This document shows, in pieces, positions 54,224 through 62,984 of a stretch of 64,000 bases of DNA. This DNA comes from Taudactylus pleione (lineage: Eukaryota; Chordata; Amphibia; Anura; Myobatrachidae): NCBI GenBank assembly GCA_031769625.1, contig JAUIMM010000483.1, positions 3,431,501 to 3,495,500 of the forward strand, in the 5' to 3' direction. The notes under the pieces are model-generated. The model was not told the origin of the DNA. It ran no database searches and was given only the letters and a program-made list of their open reading frames with translations. Numbering within the stretch: position 1 is the stretch's first letter; each line of letters starts with the position of its first letter. The position numbers and the translations under genes were made by a program.

Positions 54224-54602
54224 AGCCGGCCTGCCCTTTGGTGGGCAGGCCGGGGGGGGGGGGGGTGGCTGCCCAAACGGAGGCGTTCCCATGAGAATGC
54301 CTGTCGTTTGTGGGCGGCCCCACTGACATCACAAGTGCTGTCAGTGGAGAGCTTCCGACTCTGTTAGAGCCGAAAGCTCTCTGGGGCTTGCGATGAACGA
54401 GACCCTACCACAAGGGTCTCGTCGCAAGCCCGATGGTCAAGACCATCGCGACCATCATCCTGGCCGCTCGCTGTAGCTGTGGGTGGTCACCCACAGCTAT
54501 GCGATCGGCCAGGAGGCCGTTCTAAAAAAAAAAAAAAAAAAAAGGCCGGCCCTGATTCAGAGCGAGCGCGCTGTCAGAGCGACCAGGTCTGAATCAGGCC
54601 CC
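54224..54602. mobile_element. Hairpin-chain element, copy 8 (one end missing)
   Basis: Reverse orientation relative to copy 7. Contains CTGACATCACAAGTGCTGTC, the stem AGAGCTTCCGACTC with GAGCCGAAAGCTCT, GAGACCCT/AGGGTCTCG, GGTCAAGACC, CTGTGGGTGGTCACCCACAG, an A-run of about 22 and the end GGTCTGAATCAGGCCC. The left end is truncated near 54,224 beside a G-run. Confidence 0.8.
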
Positions 54603-55150
54603 CAGTGTGATACTAATTAGCATTCACACATCCAGATTCATATACGTAAGCAGTATATCACAGTCAGAATGGTTCACATATCAAGAGGTAGCGTAATCAA
54701 GGTACCAAGGTCTGCTGAATTAACTTTATTGTGGTTCAATGTGAAGTTGCACTAAAAGCATTTCCTTCGACATATGTATGAATGGTATGGGCTGGAGAGC
54801 ATGGTAATTCAGGGCACCAAGATCTGCTGATGGTTTCACAGTCACATATGTTGTAGTTCAATGTGGAATTGAAATGATAGACACCTTTCAGGCATCGTAT
54901 ATATATATATATTGCCATTACGTGTATCACATTCAGGAACACTTCACATAAATATTCTTCATATAATTACAGAGTGTTTATTTATAAAACACATGGTAAC
55001 AACTGAACAGCATGGTAAGTATAGATGCCAAAATGTGCTGGATTTGCTTTACAGCTGCGTGTATCGTGGCTGAGTGATGCTTCATAGCAATCACACATCC
55101 AGCCTCATATAGATGAACAGTAAATCACAGTCATAGCGGTTCACATAACA
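54603..55150. repeat. Diverged direct repeats, unidentified
   Basis: CACACATCCAGATTCATATA with CACAGTCAGAATGGTTCACA (54,628-54,680) returns near 55,090-55,145 as CACACATCCAGCCTCATATA with CACAGTCATAGCGGTTCACA. Three versions of an ACCAAGATCTGCTG word occur between (about 54,703, 54,819, 55,030). A degenerate tandem structure of unknown origin. Confidence 0.45.
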
Positions 55151-55500
55151 CGAGTTACAGTCTATTAAAAGGAGGAGACGCCAAGCGGCGTGTCCTCACT
55201 ACCCTCATTTAGAGGCGGCGAGGTTACTAGCACCGGGAAGTACTGCACTGCCCGGAGCATCTTGAGGAAGCTCCGATCGGATGTACAGACTGCAGGGTGC
55301 CTGCCTGGAGTGTTCTAAGAATGCTCCTGGCGGCTTTGCAGCAATCATACTGGCTGCAGGGTGTTCCAGGCACCCTGCTAGCCAGACGCCAGGGCCATGG
55401 GGTAGCGATGATGCTGCCCACTGGGCCCTGCGCAACGTCACTGCTCGCACACCCCTAGTTATGGCCCTGCCTACGATGGCCATCGCTAACTCAAAACCAA
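55151..55500. repeat. Repeat shared with 23,460-23,750 (inverted)
   Basis: GGTGTTCCAGGCACCCTGCT, CTAGCCAG and AGAATGCTCCTGGCGG are reverse complements of words at 23,470-23,545. Ends not defined. Confidence 0.4.
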
Positions 55501-55943
55501 CATTAAATGTTCAAATGTTAAAAGACAGAGTTTGATTCCTTTATGCTTTCAAAACCATGATGTGGTCAGTAAGTCACTGCACCCCCCTGCGACTTTCCTC
55601 CTGCGCTATACAAACTGTCCTTCTCAGCAGGAGGCTTCCCTTTAACATTAGGGAGACATAATATGGTAACTATGTGAGAAAACGGACAGCCAGCATAAAA
55701 TTAGCACGGATCAGCTCCATGGAAATATACAATGCAAACTGACACTTTATATGCTAAGAATAAGATATTAGATAAACAATGGACGAAGGAACAAATTCCT
55801 GCAAAGGTCCAACATTTTTTCAGCTGAAATCTCCTGCACAATAGCACATACTGTATTGGACGTCAGTTTACCACTTGCTTCCTACATTTTCTAATTTTAT
55901 TTATTGTGGTTAGAATCATAAGCAAACAACACAGAGGAAATTT
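55501..55943. other. No gene seen
   Basis: Short frames only, no recognised repeat. Confidence 0.4.
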
Positions 55944-56541
55944 GGCCTGATTCAGAGCCGGACGCAATTAGCGCTCGGTCGTCCAGAAAATAGGGGTGGC
56001 TATTCAAATCAACCGTTCGCTCTTTGCGGTCTGTTCACGCCTCTAGGTCTGAACGAGCGAACCAAACTTGCGGTTGTTTTTTTAAAAAATACGCCCCCTG
56101 GCCGCTCGCATCCTACGTCATGTCCGCTATTTATTAGATTAATCGAGGACATCGACCAGGGTATGAACTGCTCGCTATTCTTGGGGTTGGTTTTTCCTAC
56201 CACAATTTTGCGAGCAGTTCTGACTATAAAATAACCCAGTGACGTCGTCAATGACGCTGCTGTTTTAATTATGCACACCCATAAAACGCCCGTTTTGACC
56301 TTTAAGCACGCCTGCGTTCGGATCTCCACTCCCCGTTTTCAAGCACCTTCCCCCGTTACCACCCACATACGCCTCTTTCTGTCACTCAAATTATCAGGCA
56401 TTCGCTATTTTGCGAGCACATGAATTTCGACCGCACTGACTGGTTCGTGCATGCGTGTAACGATCCGTATGCATGCGCAGTTGGGCAAACATCGCTCGGA
56501 GCGAACGAGCGGCCGCTTACGAGCGGCTCTGAATCAGGCCC
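55944..56541. mobile_element. Diverged relative of the hairpin-chain family (598 bp)
   Basis: TTT flanks both sides (55,941-55,943; 56,542-56,544). Ends GGCCTGATTCAGAGCCGG and CGGCTCTGAATCAGGCCC. It keeps the block order (TGGCCGCTCGCAT, GTGACGTC, GAGCGAACGAGCGGCC) but most hairpins are imperfect: TGTCCGCTATTTA.../GAGGACA, GAACTGCTCGC.../GCGAGCAGTTC (56,185-56,222) and GACGTCGTCAATGACG are the best remaining. Confidence 0.65.
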
Positions 56542-56544
56542 TTT

Positions 56545-56876
56545 ATTCAGAGTTGGACACACTGAGAATATCGGTGCTGCGTCTTCAGTCGCATCGGATC
56601 TCGGGGTGTCCGGAAAATTACGCTGCAGAGGGCCAGCTAATCTGCGCGCAAGGCCACTGGCTTCGGCACGCCCAGAAAGTGGGACTGATTCCCGGTTTCT
56701 GCAACGCTCCCTGCCACCTCGGAAATGCCTACAGCCTGTCAATCAGGCTGTGGCTACCAGGGTACTGCCACCGACATCACAGCTGTATGGTGACACGTCT
56801 CCAACACATGGGCAGTGCCCAAAACATTACCCATCTGCGTTACAATCGGAACAGCGCCCTCCTTTGAATCAGCCCC
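56545..56876. mobile_element. TIR element adjoining the previous one
   Basis: Left ATTCAGAGTTGGACACAC, right CCTTTGAATCAGCCCC. Interior TACAGCCTGTCAATCAGGCT is palindromic. It abuts the preceding element with only the TTT duplication between them. Related fragment at 47,405. Confidence 0.5.
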
Positions 56877-56892
56877 AGAATCCATGGAAGCA

Positions 56893-57048
56893 TTTCTTCT
56901 CCCTCCTAATTTACTAGAATCTTCTGAATAGGAAAATTGTAGACATTACCGATAGCCACCAATCAGATTCTATGTATTATTTATCTACTACACTTTAGAA
57001 AATAATTGCTAGAATCTGATTGGTTGCCATAGCCACTCTTCTTTCTTA
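56893..57048. mobile_element. Old MITE, AACCAATCAGATTCTA type
   Basis: CACCAATCAGATTCTATG and AGAATCTGATTGGTTGCC form the inverted core. Ends are decayed. Same family as 57,290. Confidence 0.6.
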
Positions 57049-57242
57049 GGGGTCAATTCAATTAGTTGCGGCCGCACTTATGGTACCTCAGGACTCGCAC
57101 ATTTTTGTTTGCAGCCTTGTAGGGCTGCGTACAAAAATCCGTTAGACCGGGATGAGTTCGGGCCGCCACAGAGACGAGTTGCAGTGCCATTAACGGCATG
57201 TACAACAACAGCTCGCCCCCTCTCATCTAATTGAATTGACCC
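57049..57242. mobile_element. MITE with GGGGTCAATTCAATT ends (194 bp)
   Basis: TTA flanks both sides (57,046-57,048; 57,243-57,245). Left GGGGTCAATTCAATTAG, right CTAATTGAATTGACCC. Related to 21,220. Confidence 0.85.
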
Positions 57243-57289
57243 TTAAGAATTTTAGTAGATTTTTTGTATAATGTCACTTTTAACACTAG

Positions 57290-57450
57290 GGGGGTAAATT
57301 TACTAAAGTGAGAGATTTCAGAAATGGAGATGTTGCCCATAGCAACCAATCAGATTCTACTTAACATTTAACTAGCAGCTTGTAGAAGATAATAGCTAGA
57401 ATCTGATTGGTTGCTATGGGCAACATCTCCACTGTGGCGAATTTACCCCC
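57290..57450. mobile_element. MITE with GGGGGTAAATTTAC ends (161 bp)
   Basis: TAG flanks both sides (57,287-57,289; 57,451-57,453). Nearly the whole element is an inverted repeat: GGAGATGTTGCCCATAGCAA against TTGCTATGGGCAACATCTCC are perfect complements. Confidence 0.9.
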
Positions 57451-57521
57451 TAGACATCAGTTTTGAGTATGGCTGGCTAATTAATGTTTAAAAGATAATA
57501 AAGTTTTCAACAATTACACCA

Positions 57522-57700
57522 AGGGTTTCCAAACACGGTCCTCAGGGCACCCCAACAGTCCAGGTTTTAAGGATATCCATGCTTGACCACAGGTGACTTA
57601 ATTAGTACCAATTTGATTTAATCACCTGTGCTCAACTATGGATATCTCTAAAACCTGTACTGTTGGGGAGCCTTGAGGACCACGGTTGGGAACCTCTGGC
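57522..57700. mobile_element. hAT-like palindromic MITE (179 bp) with 8-bp duplication
   Basis: TTACACCA flanks both sides (57,514-57,521; 57,701-57,708), the 8-bp duplication diagnostic of hAT transposition. AGGGTTTCCAAACACGGTCC on the left and GGACCACGGTTGGGAACCTC on the right are inverted. Anchors the superfamily call for 15,266, 16,108 and 27,257. Confidence 0.9.
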
Positions 57701-57782
57701 TTACACCAAAATTAAAAAGCTTCTCAAAAGAAAATGTAAAACATTACACAAAACTAATATATGAATAATATTTTTTTAATTT

Positions 57783-58577
57783 GTCAGTACTTGCCCATAT
57801 TACAGGGATCACTCTGCTGTCAGTGCCTGCCCATATTACAGGGATCACTGCTGTCAGTGCCTGCCCATATTACAGGGATCACTCTGCTGTCAGTACCTGC
57901 CCATATTACAGGGATCACATTGCTGTCAGTGCCTGCCCATATTACAGGGATCACTGCTGTCAGTACCTGCCCATATTACAGGGGTCACTCTGCTGTCAGT
58001 GCCTGCCCATATTACAGGGGTCACTCTGCTGTCAGTGCCTGCCCATATTACAGGGATCACTGCTATCAGTACCTGCCCATATTACAGGGATCACTGCTGT
58101 CAGTGTTTGCCCATATTACAGGGATCACTCTGCTGTCAGTGCCTGCCCATATTACAGGGGTCACTCTGCTGTCAGTGCCTGCCCATATTACAGAGATCAC
58201 TCTGCTGTCAGTGCCTGCCCATATTACAGGGATTACTCTGCTGTCAGTGCCTGCCCATATTACAGGTATTACTCTGCTGTCAGTGCCTGCCCATATTACA
58301 GAGGCCTCTAGCTACTCTGCTGTCAGTGCCTGCCCATATTACAGAGGCCTCTAGCTACTCTGCTGTCAGTGCCTTCCCATATTACAGGGATCACTCTGCT
58401 GTCAGTGCCTGCCCATATTACAGGGGTCACTCTGCTGTCAGTGCTCCTGCCCATATTATAGAGGCCACTAAGCACTCTGCTGTCAGTGCCTGCCCATATT
58501 ACATGGACATCTAATCACTCTGCTGTCAGTGCCTACCCATAGTACAGGGGCCTGTAATCACTCTGCTGTCAGTGCCG
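57783..58577. repeat. 33/36-bp minisatellite, about 22 copies
   Basis: Unit: TGCTGTCAGTGCCTGCCCAT, ATTACAGGGATCAC, with or without CTC. Length variants are multiples of three over most of the array, so plus-strand frames stay open and look like a 12-residue repeat protein (PAHITGIT type). Longer end variants carry GAGGCCTCTAGCTA and GGCCACTAAGCA inserts. No start, splice or composition evidence for a gene. Confidence 0.9.
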
Positions 58578-59204
58578 GATGCACTGGGACGCCTGCATTT
58601 CGCGGACCACCCCCCACAAACAGCACTTCCTGTCAATCAATCTGCAATGGGTCTGTGTAGTCACTGCGATTGCAGACCCCATCGCAGCAACCGGTTCGCA
58701 CATGAGCACTGCCCTATGTAACTAGCAGTTCTTACCCAGCATCCCTGTGTAGTGTTTGTTACTGAAGAAGTTAATCCCTCCCCTTGATTGGTTTAACTAT
58801 CTGCTCTGGATCTCCTTTTGGCACAGACTGAACCATTGCTCAGGTTATATACTCATGAGAATTTCCAACAATTTTTAAAAATAAATTAATTATCTGACCT
58901 TTTTATTTTAGGACAGAAATAGTGCAATAATCTGAAGAAATCATTAATTTCTATAAAGGCTGTATTCAGCACCATGGACAGTGAGCTTGGCTTTGGGGCA
59001 TACAGTACACGACCATGGTAACGTATGTGCAGACAGTACTTTAGTCACATTGGGTCTTATTCAGAGTTGAACGTAAACGCAATTCGCGGCTTTATTTTGG
59101 GCCGCAACTTGGTTTTTATTAGTGCGTATACGCATCTTTTATTCTGGCAACTTGCACTTGACCCCTAAAATGGCTGGGACGGGGATTGAAGGAGGCAGCC
59201 TAAA
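58578..59204. other. Repeat-like fragments, no gene
   Basis: 58,570-58,720 has GCATTTCGCGG and CTGTCAATCAATCTGC words resembling MITE interiors. 59,050-59,110 starts TTATTCAGAGTTGAACG like a terminus of the 56,545/59,205 type. Nothing coding. Confidence 0.35.
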
Positions 59205-59666
59205 GGCCTTATTGAGAGTTGGACGGTATTGCATAGCCGTAGGGAGCAGCTGTGCAATAACATACAACTAATATGCTAAAGCAGCAGGTGGCATCTGGTG
59301 TAATTAGACGCCTCCTGACTGCATCCCAAGGCGTCCTAAGATGCAGCATCTGATCTTCTGCGAGACCATCGGCCATCTGAGTGACCTTGAGCTTACTCAG
59401 ATTGCCCCAATCAGCTCCATAGCCGAGGCCAGGAAGTCTGCATTGGGAGACGCAGACCCTGGCCTGGTCACGGCTACAAAACTGGGGCGACATGCTCTTG
59501 TTTTTGTAGAACTGACTCAGTCGCCACCCTCGATCTGGCCCCCTAACGCAATGCTGCGGCTTGGGGGAACTGCAAGTGATCTCGCAGAGAGACATGCACA
59601 GACCAGCTACTGCACACGCACAGGTCTCTCACAATCGGTGTTTGCGAACTACCCTGAATCAGGTCC
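59205..59666. mobile_element. TIR element, GGCCTTATTGAGAGTTGG end (462 bp)
   Basis: TAAA on both sides (59,201-59,204; 59,667-59,670). The left end GGCCTTATTGAGAGTTGGAC and the right end CTACCCTGAATCAGGTCC are weakly inverted. Interior GGCCAGGAAGTCTGCATTGG and GCAGACCCTGGCC form a hairpin. Related fragment at 49,826. Confidence 0.6.
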
Positions 59667-60141
59667 TAAACAGGGTGTGTTGAAGCGAGAATCGTCGACG
59701 ATGTCCAGCAAACTTTAAAAATGGCTTCAGTTTGGAGGGACATGATTAGGGAGGTCGATTTTTAGCCTAAAAATGGCCCGGGATTGAATCCCGGGATTGG
59801 AAGCTTCCAATCTCTGGAATTCGGGATGGGCCTCCCTAGCGGTGATTAGGGAGGGAGCTCAGCTCCCTTCTTAGTCACCGCTCCCAGCTCCCCTGGCTGT
59901 GTGCAATGCAACAATATTGCACGTACAAGAAAAGGCAGGCGCAGGGCTTTTGTGTTGTGTTATGCCGGGTGTTCAGCGCCCCACTGCAAACTAGTGGCAC
60001 AAAAAAAGGCATGGCCTCACAAGTAAGGAGTGTGGCCACACAATAGGACCCCAATTCAAATTACACCAGATAGTCTTATTCACATTGCACCGCATGTAGA
60101 GCCCCTGATTCACATTACGCCACATAGTAGTGTCCCTTATT
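59667..60141. other. No gene seen
   Basis: A palindromic word GGGATTGAATCCCGGGATTG at 59,782-59,801 and an inverted pair AGGGAGCTCAGCTCCCT near 59,851; no defined element. Confidence 0.4.
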
Positions 60142-60400
60142 CATGATGCCGGCGCTCGGGAATCAGAATCCTAAAGCCGGCATCCTGACAGGGTCACAAT
60201 CCAGACAGAATGAGGTAAGTATAGTCTCCTTTCCCTACCCGTAACTATCCCTGCAGTCTAGAGCTTACCCCCTCTACTGCCTAAACCTAAGCCCCCTACC
60301 CCAGCAGCCTAAACCTAACCCACTCTTCCTACTGCCGAGCCATGACCCGCCCCCTAGTGCCTAACCTGGCGGTCAGGATCATAACTACATCCTCACATAA
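60142..60400. mobile_element. Short type A element with telomere-like core
   Basis: GATGCCGGCGCTCGGGAATC and AAGCCGGCATCCTGACAGGG on the left, GGCGGTCAGGATC on the right. The core has only a few CCTAAACCTAACCC units. It shows the low-copy state of the array. Confidence 0.5.
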
Positions 60401-60660
60401 TACCACAGTAGTAGTGCCCCTTACACACAATGCCACACAGACACACAACACTGTACTGACTTGAAGCCTCGCCACCGTCTGACAGCTCCTTATGCTCAGC
60501 ACTATGGGACAGACATCATGACATCTCTCCCTACACACACTGCAGGAGCCAGACCTCCGGCTGCAGGCGCCCGCTGGTGTCTAATTCTCTCCAGCCCGCA
60601 TGGCGCCGGCCCTGAACGTGGTATTATAACTAACCAGTCAGGCAATAAAATGACACATTG

Positions 60661-61780
60661 GTGCCAAATTCAATTAGACGTGAAAAGCCGTAATCCCTCC
60701 AAAAAGTTTTGCTTATTGCCGCATTTTGCCTGTATGCGTCTTATCTCCAAATTCAGTTCCAGGACGTTTTGCGCGTATGCGGAAAATCAATGCACTGTAA
60801 CAGGCGGAAAAGTATCCCCAATGAATGGCAGGCGGCAAAAAGTGCAAATTCTCTATTTTGGGGTGCAAATGTGCGGAAATGATTCAGAACCCTTTGGACA
60901 TCCCTCCCAAAGGACAAATCAGTAAAAAAATATATATATATCTCAGAACACCCCGTAAAGACGTCATTTTTGGGGCAAAAATGAAAAAGGTGGAGGGACA
61001 CGGATAAAAACTAGCAAAGTAGGTTTCTTGGGGGGGGGGGGTGCTGTTTGGATGGGCCAGGTGTTTTTAGGATTAGGTGCATGCAGCAGGTGGATTTTTC
61101 TATTTTTTTAAAAGTGCACTTGTGTATGTTTTTTGAATGGTGCTTGTGTGTGTTTTTTGAGTGGTGCTTGTGTGTGTTGCTTGAGTGTTTTTTTTTTTTT
61201 TTTAATTTTGGTGTTTGTTTTTTTTTAAAAATTGGTGTTTTTTTATTTATTTTTAATTTTGGTGTTTTTTTTTGTCTGGGTTTTTGGTGTGTTTTTTTGT
61301 GTAGTTTTTTTTGGGGGTGTGTTTTGTTTATTTTATATTTTTTGGAAAAAAAAACGGTTACTTCGTGTGCTTTGGTGGCCGTGTATTATGTTGTGGGCCC
61401 CAAATTTGACTGGACTATTTATTTTCACCAAAAAAATACTGTTTTATATAATTCTTCACCACTTTTACAAAAAAAGCTTCTAGAAAGCTTTTAACACAAC
61501 TTAAGGGCACAAAGTACGTTTAGGGCTAACAGTACACATCTGTAATGATTTCCAGTGTCAGAGCGTCTTATTTTGGGGTACAGACTGATTAACCCCTTTC
61601 TATTCAGTATTTTCTGCCTGTTATACATTCGCCAATTTGCGTTTTCACCTATTCTGCAATTGAATAGGGCGAAAAGCGGGGACGCGCATGCCGCGAATTC
61701 GCGTCCCAAACAGGCGAATGTGGTGGAAAGTACAACTGGCGAAAAGTCAGTTACTTTTCACGGCTAATTAAATATGGCCT
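60661..61780. mobile_element. TIR element, AATTCAATTAGACGTGAAAAG ends (~1.1 kb)
   Basis: The left end CAAATTCAATTAGACGTGAA and the right end TTCACGGCTAATTAAATATG are inverted. It shares GAATAGGGCGAAAAGCGGGG and AACAGGCGAATG with 23,955. The middle (61,100-61,340) is T-rich with a repeated TGGTGCTTGTGTGTGTTTTT unit and yields spurious Phe-rich frames. No transposase. Confidence 0.7.
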
Positions 61781-62643
61781 AAGTGTGATACATTCATTGC
61801 GAATACATAGAAATTCCAAAACACAATTGTTATGTGTAACACCCAGAAAACAAAGCAACGTTATTAACAGAAAAGTAGATTTAGCCAATAATTATTCATA
61901 ATGAAATGATCTGATAGGACCTCATGCCAAGAGATGTCTCATTAATCAAGTCATGTAACCTCACGTTTTGATAACAATCAGTTAAAACGGCCTAAACGCA
62001 GAAATACTCAGCATGACGGAATATTGAATGTTACACGACGGGATGTAGAAATGTCTCTTGTGGAGCAGGTTAACGCTTATAGGCTAACATCCATTCATTT
62101 GGAAGGTTGTTTGATAATCGATCTGAAACAAGATAGGCTGTAAGGTAAAAATCTATCAAAAAGGTCATATCTGACACTACTGAACTCCCTCCAGGAAACA
62201 GACAGCATTAATGTTACCATGAACATAAAGTTCCAAATGAAATCAATATATGAAATGCTACCACCTCCAATACACTATCACTGGGCAGACAATTACTGTA
62301 AGTATTTTTATCCATGATAAAAAATCTTTATTACAGTTCCTTATTGTCAAGATCCGTGTCCTTATACCCACTAATGCTTATAGCCCTTTAAAATGAACTT
62401 TATAAATGAGAAAGTTTGATCAAATTCCTGTATGTAATCTAGTGTTCTCATCTCCTGGAATATATATTGAAGCACAAAGTACATTTCTCCGTTATCTTAT
62501 ACTTTAATATAACTTCTATTACTTTATCTGCTGTTTATCAAACTATGAGATATACTACTGTAAGTTACAGATACCAGCAAACCTCATATTAAACATCTGC
62601 TGCATATTTCACCCATATTACCTATATCATAAGTTACATTTAT
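61781..62643. other. No gene seen; low-repeat DNA
   Basis: AT-rich, apparently unique sequence without frames of interest. Possible conserved non-coding DNA cannot be judged here. Confidence 0.4.
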
Positions 62644-62975
62644 GGGTCTGATGCCGAGTTGCAGGCAATGTTCATAGAGTTGAGAGTATTTTTGGTACTG
62701 TGTGCATATTCCTAAAAACTGATAGGGAGTAAGCGTTAAACAGTGCGTATGCACAGAGCCACGGCTGCAATTCAGATGCACCCAATCAGAACTGTGCTGG
62801 GCATTTCTGGGGGGTGGCTTATTCAGACGCACGGGGATGATCTATCATGTGGGCGTGACGGTGACTTGATTGCTTACATTGGTAGCCATACTCAGACGGA
62901 ATATGTGCAGCTGCCATAGGGCTGGTGCAAGTTTCGATGGTGCGACGGATTGTGGTATCTCAGTCCTTGCACATT
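62644..62975. mobile_element. Relative of the 52,282 element
   Basis: GGGTCTGATGCCGAGTTGCA at the left. The interior GGTGCAAGTTTCGATGGTGC then GACGGATTGTGG matches GGTGCAAGTTTCGCTGGTGC then GACCGATAGTGG at 52,601-52,633. The right end is overrun by the following element. Confidence 0.55.
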
Positions 62976-62984
62976 CAGGACTGG

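Noticed and set aside
56420..56917. 165-codon plus-strand frame
   Set aside because: Spans the boundary of two TIR elements; composition follows their palindromic GC-rich text and no family is recognisable.
57783..58577. Regularly spaced repeats resembling a CRISPR array or a repeat protein gene
   Set aside because: Units are contiguous 33/36-bp tandem copies without unique spacers, in a vertebrate context. The open frames follow from unit lengths divisible by three.
61048..61494. Phe/Leu-rich frame as a membrane protein
   Set aside because: T-rich simple sequence inside a TIR element; hydrophobicity is a by-product of T runs.
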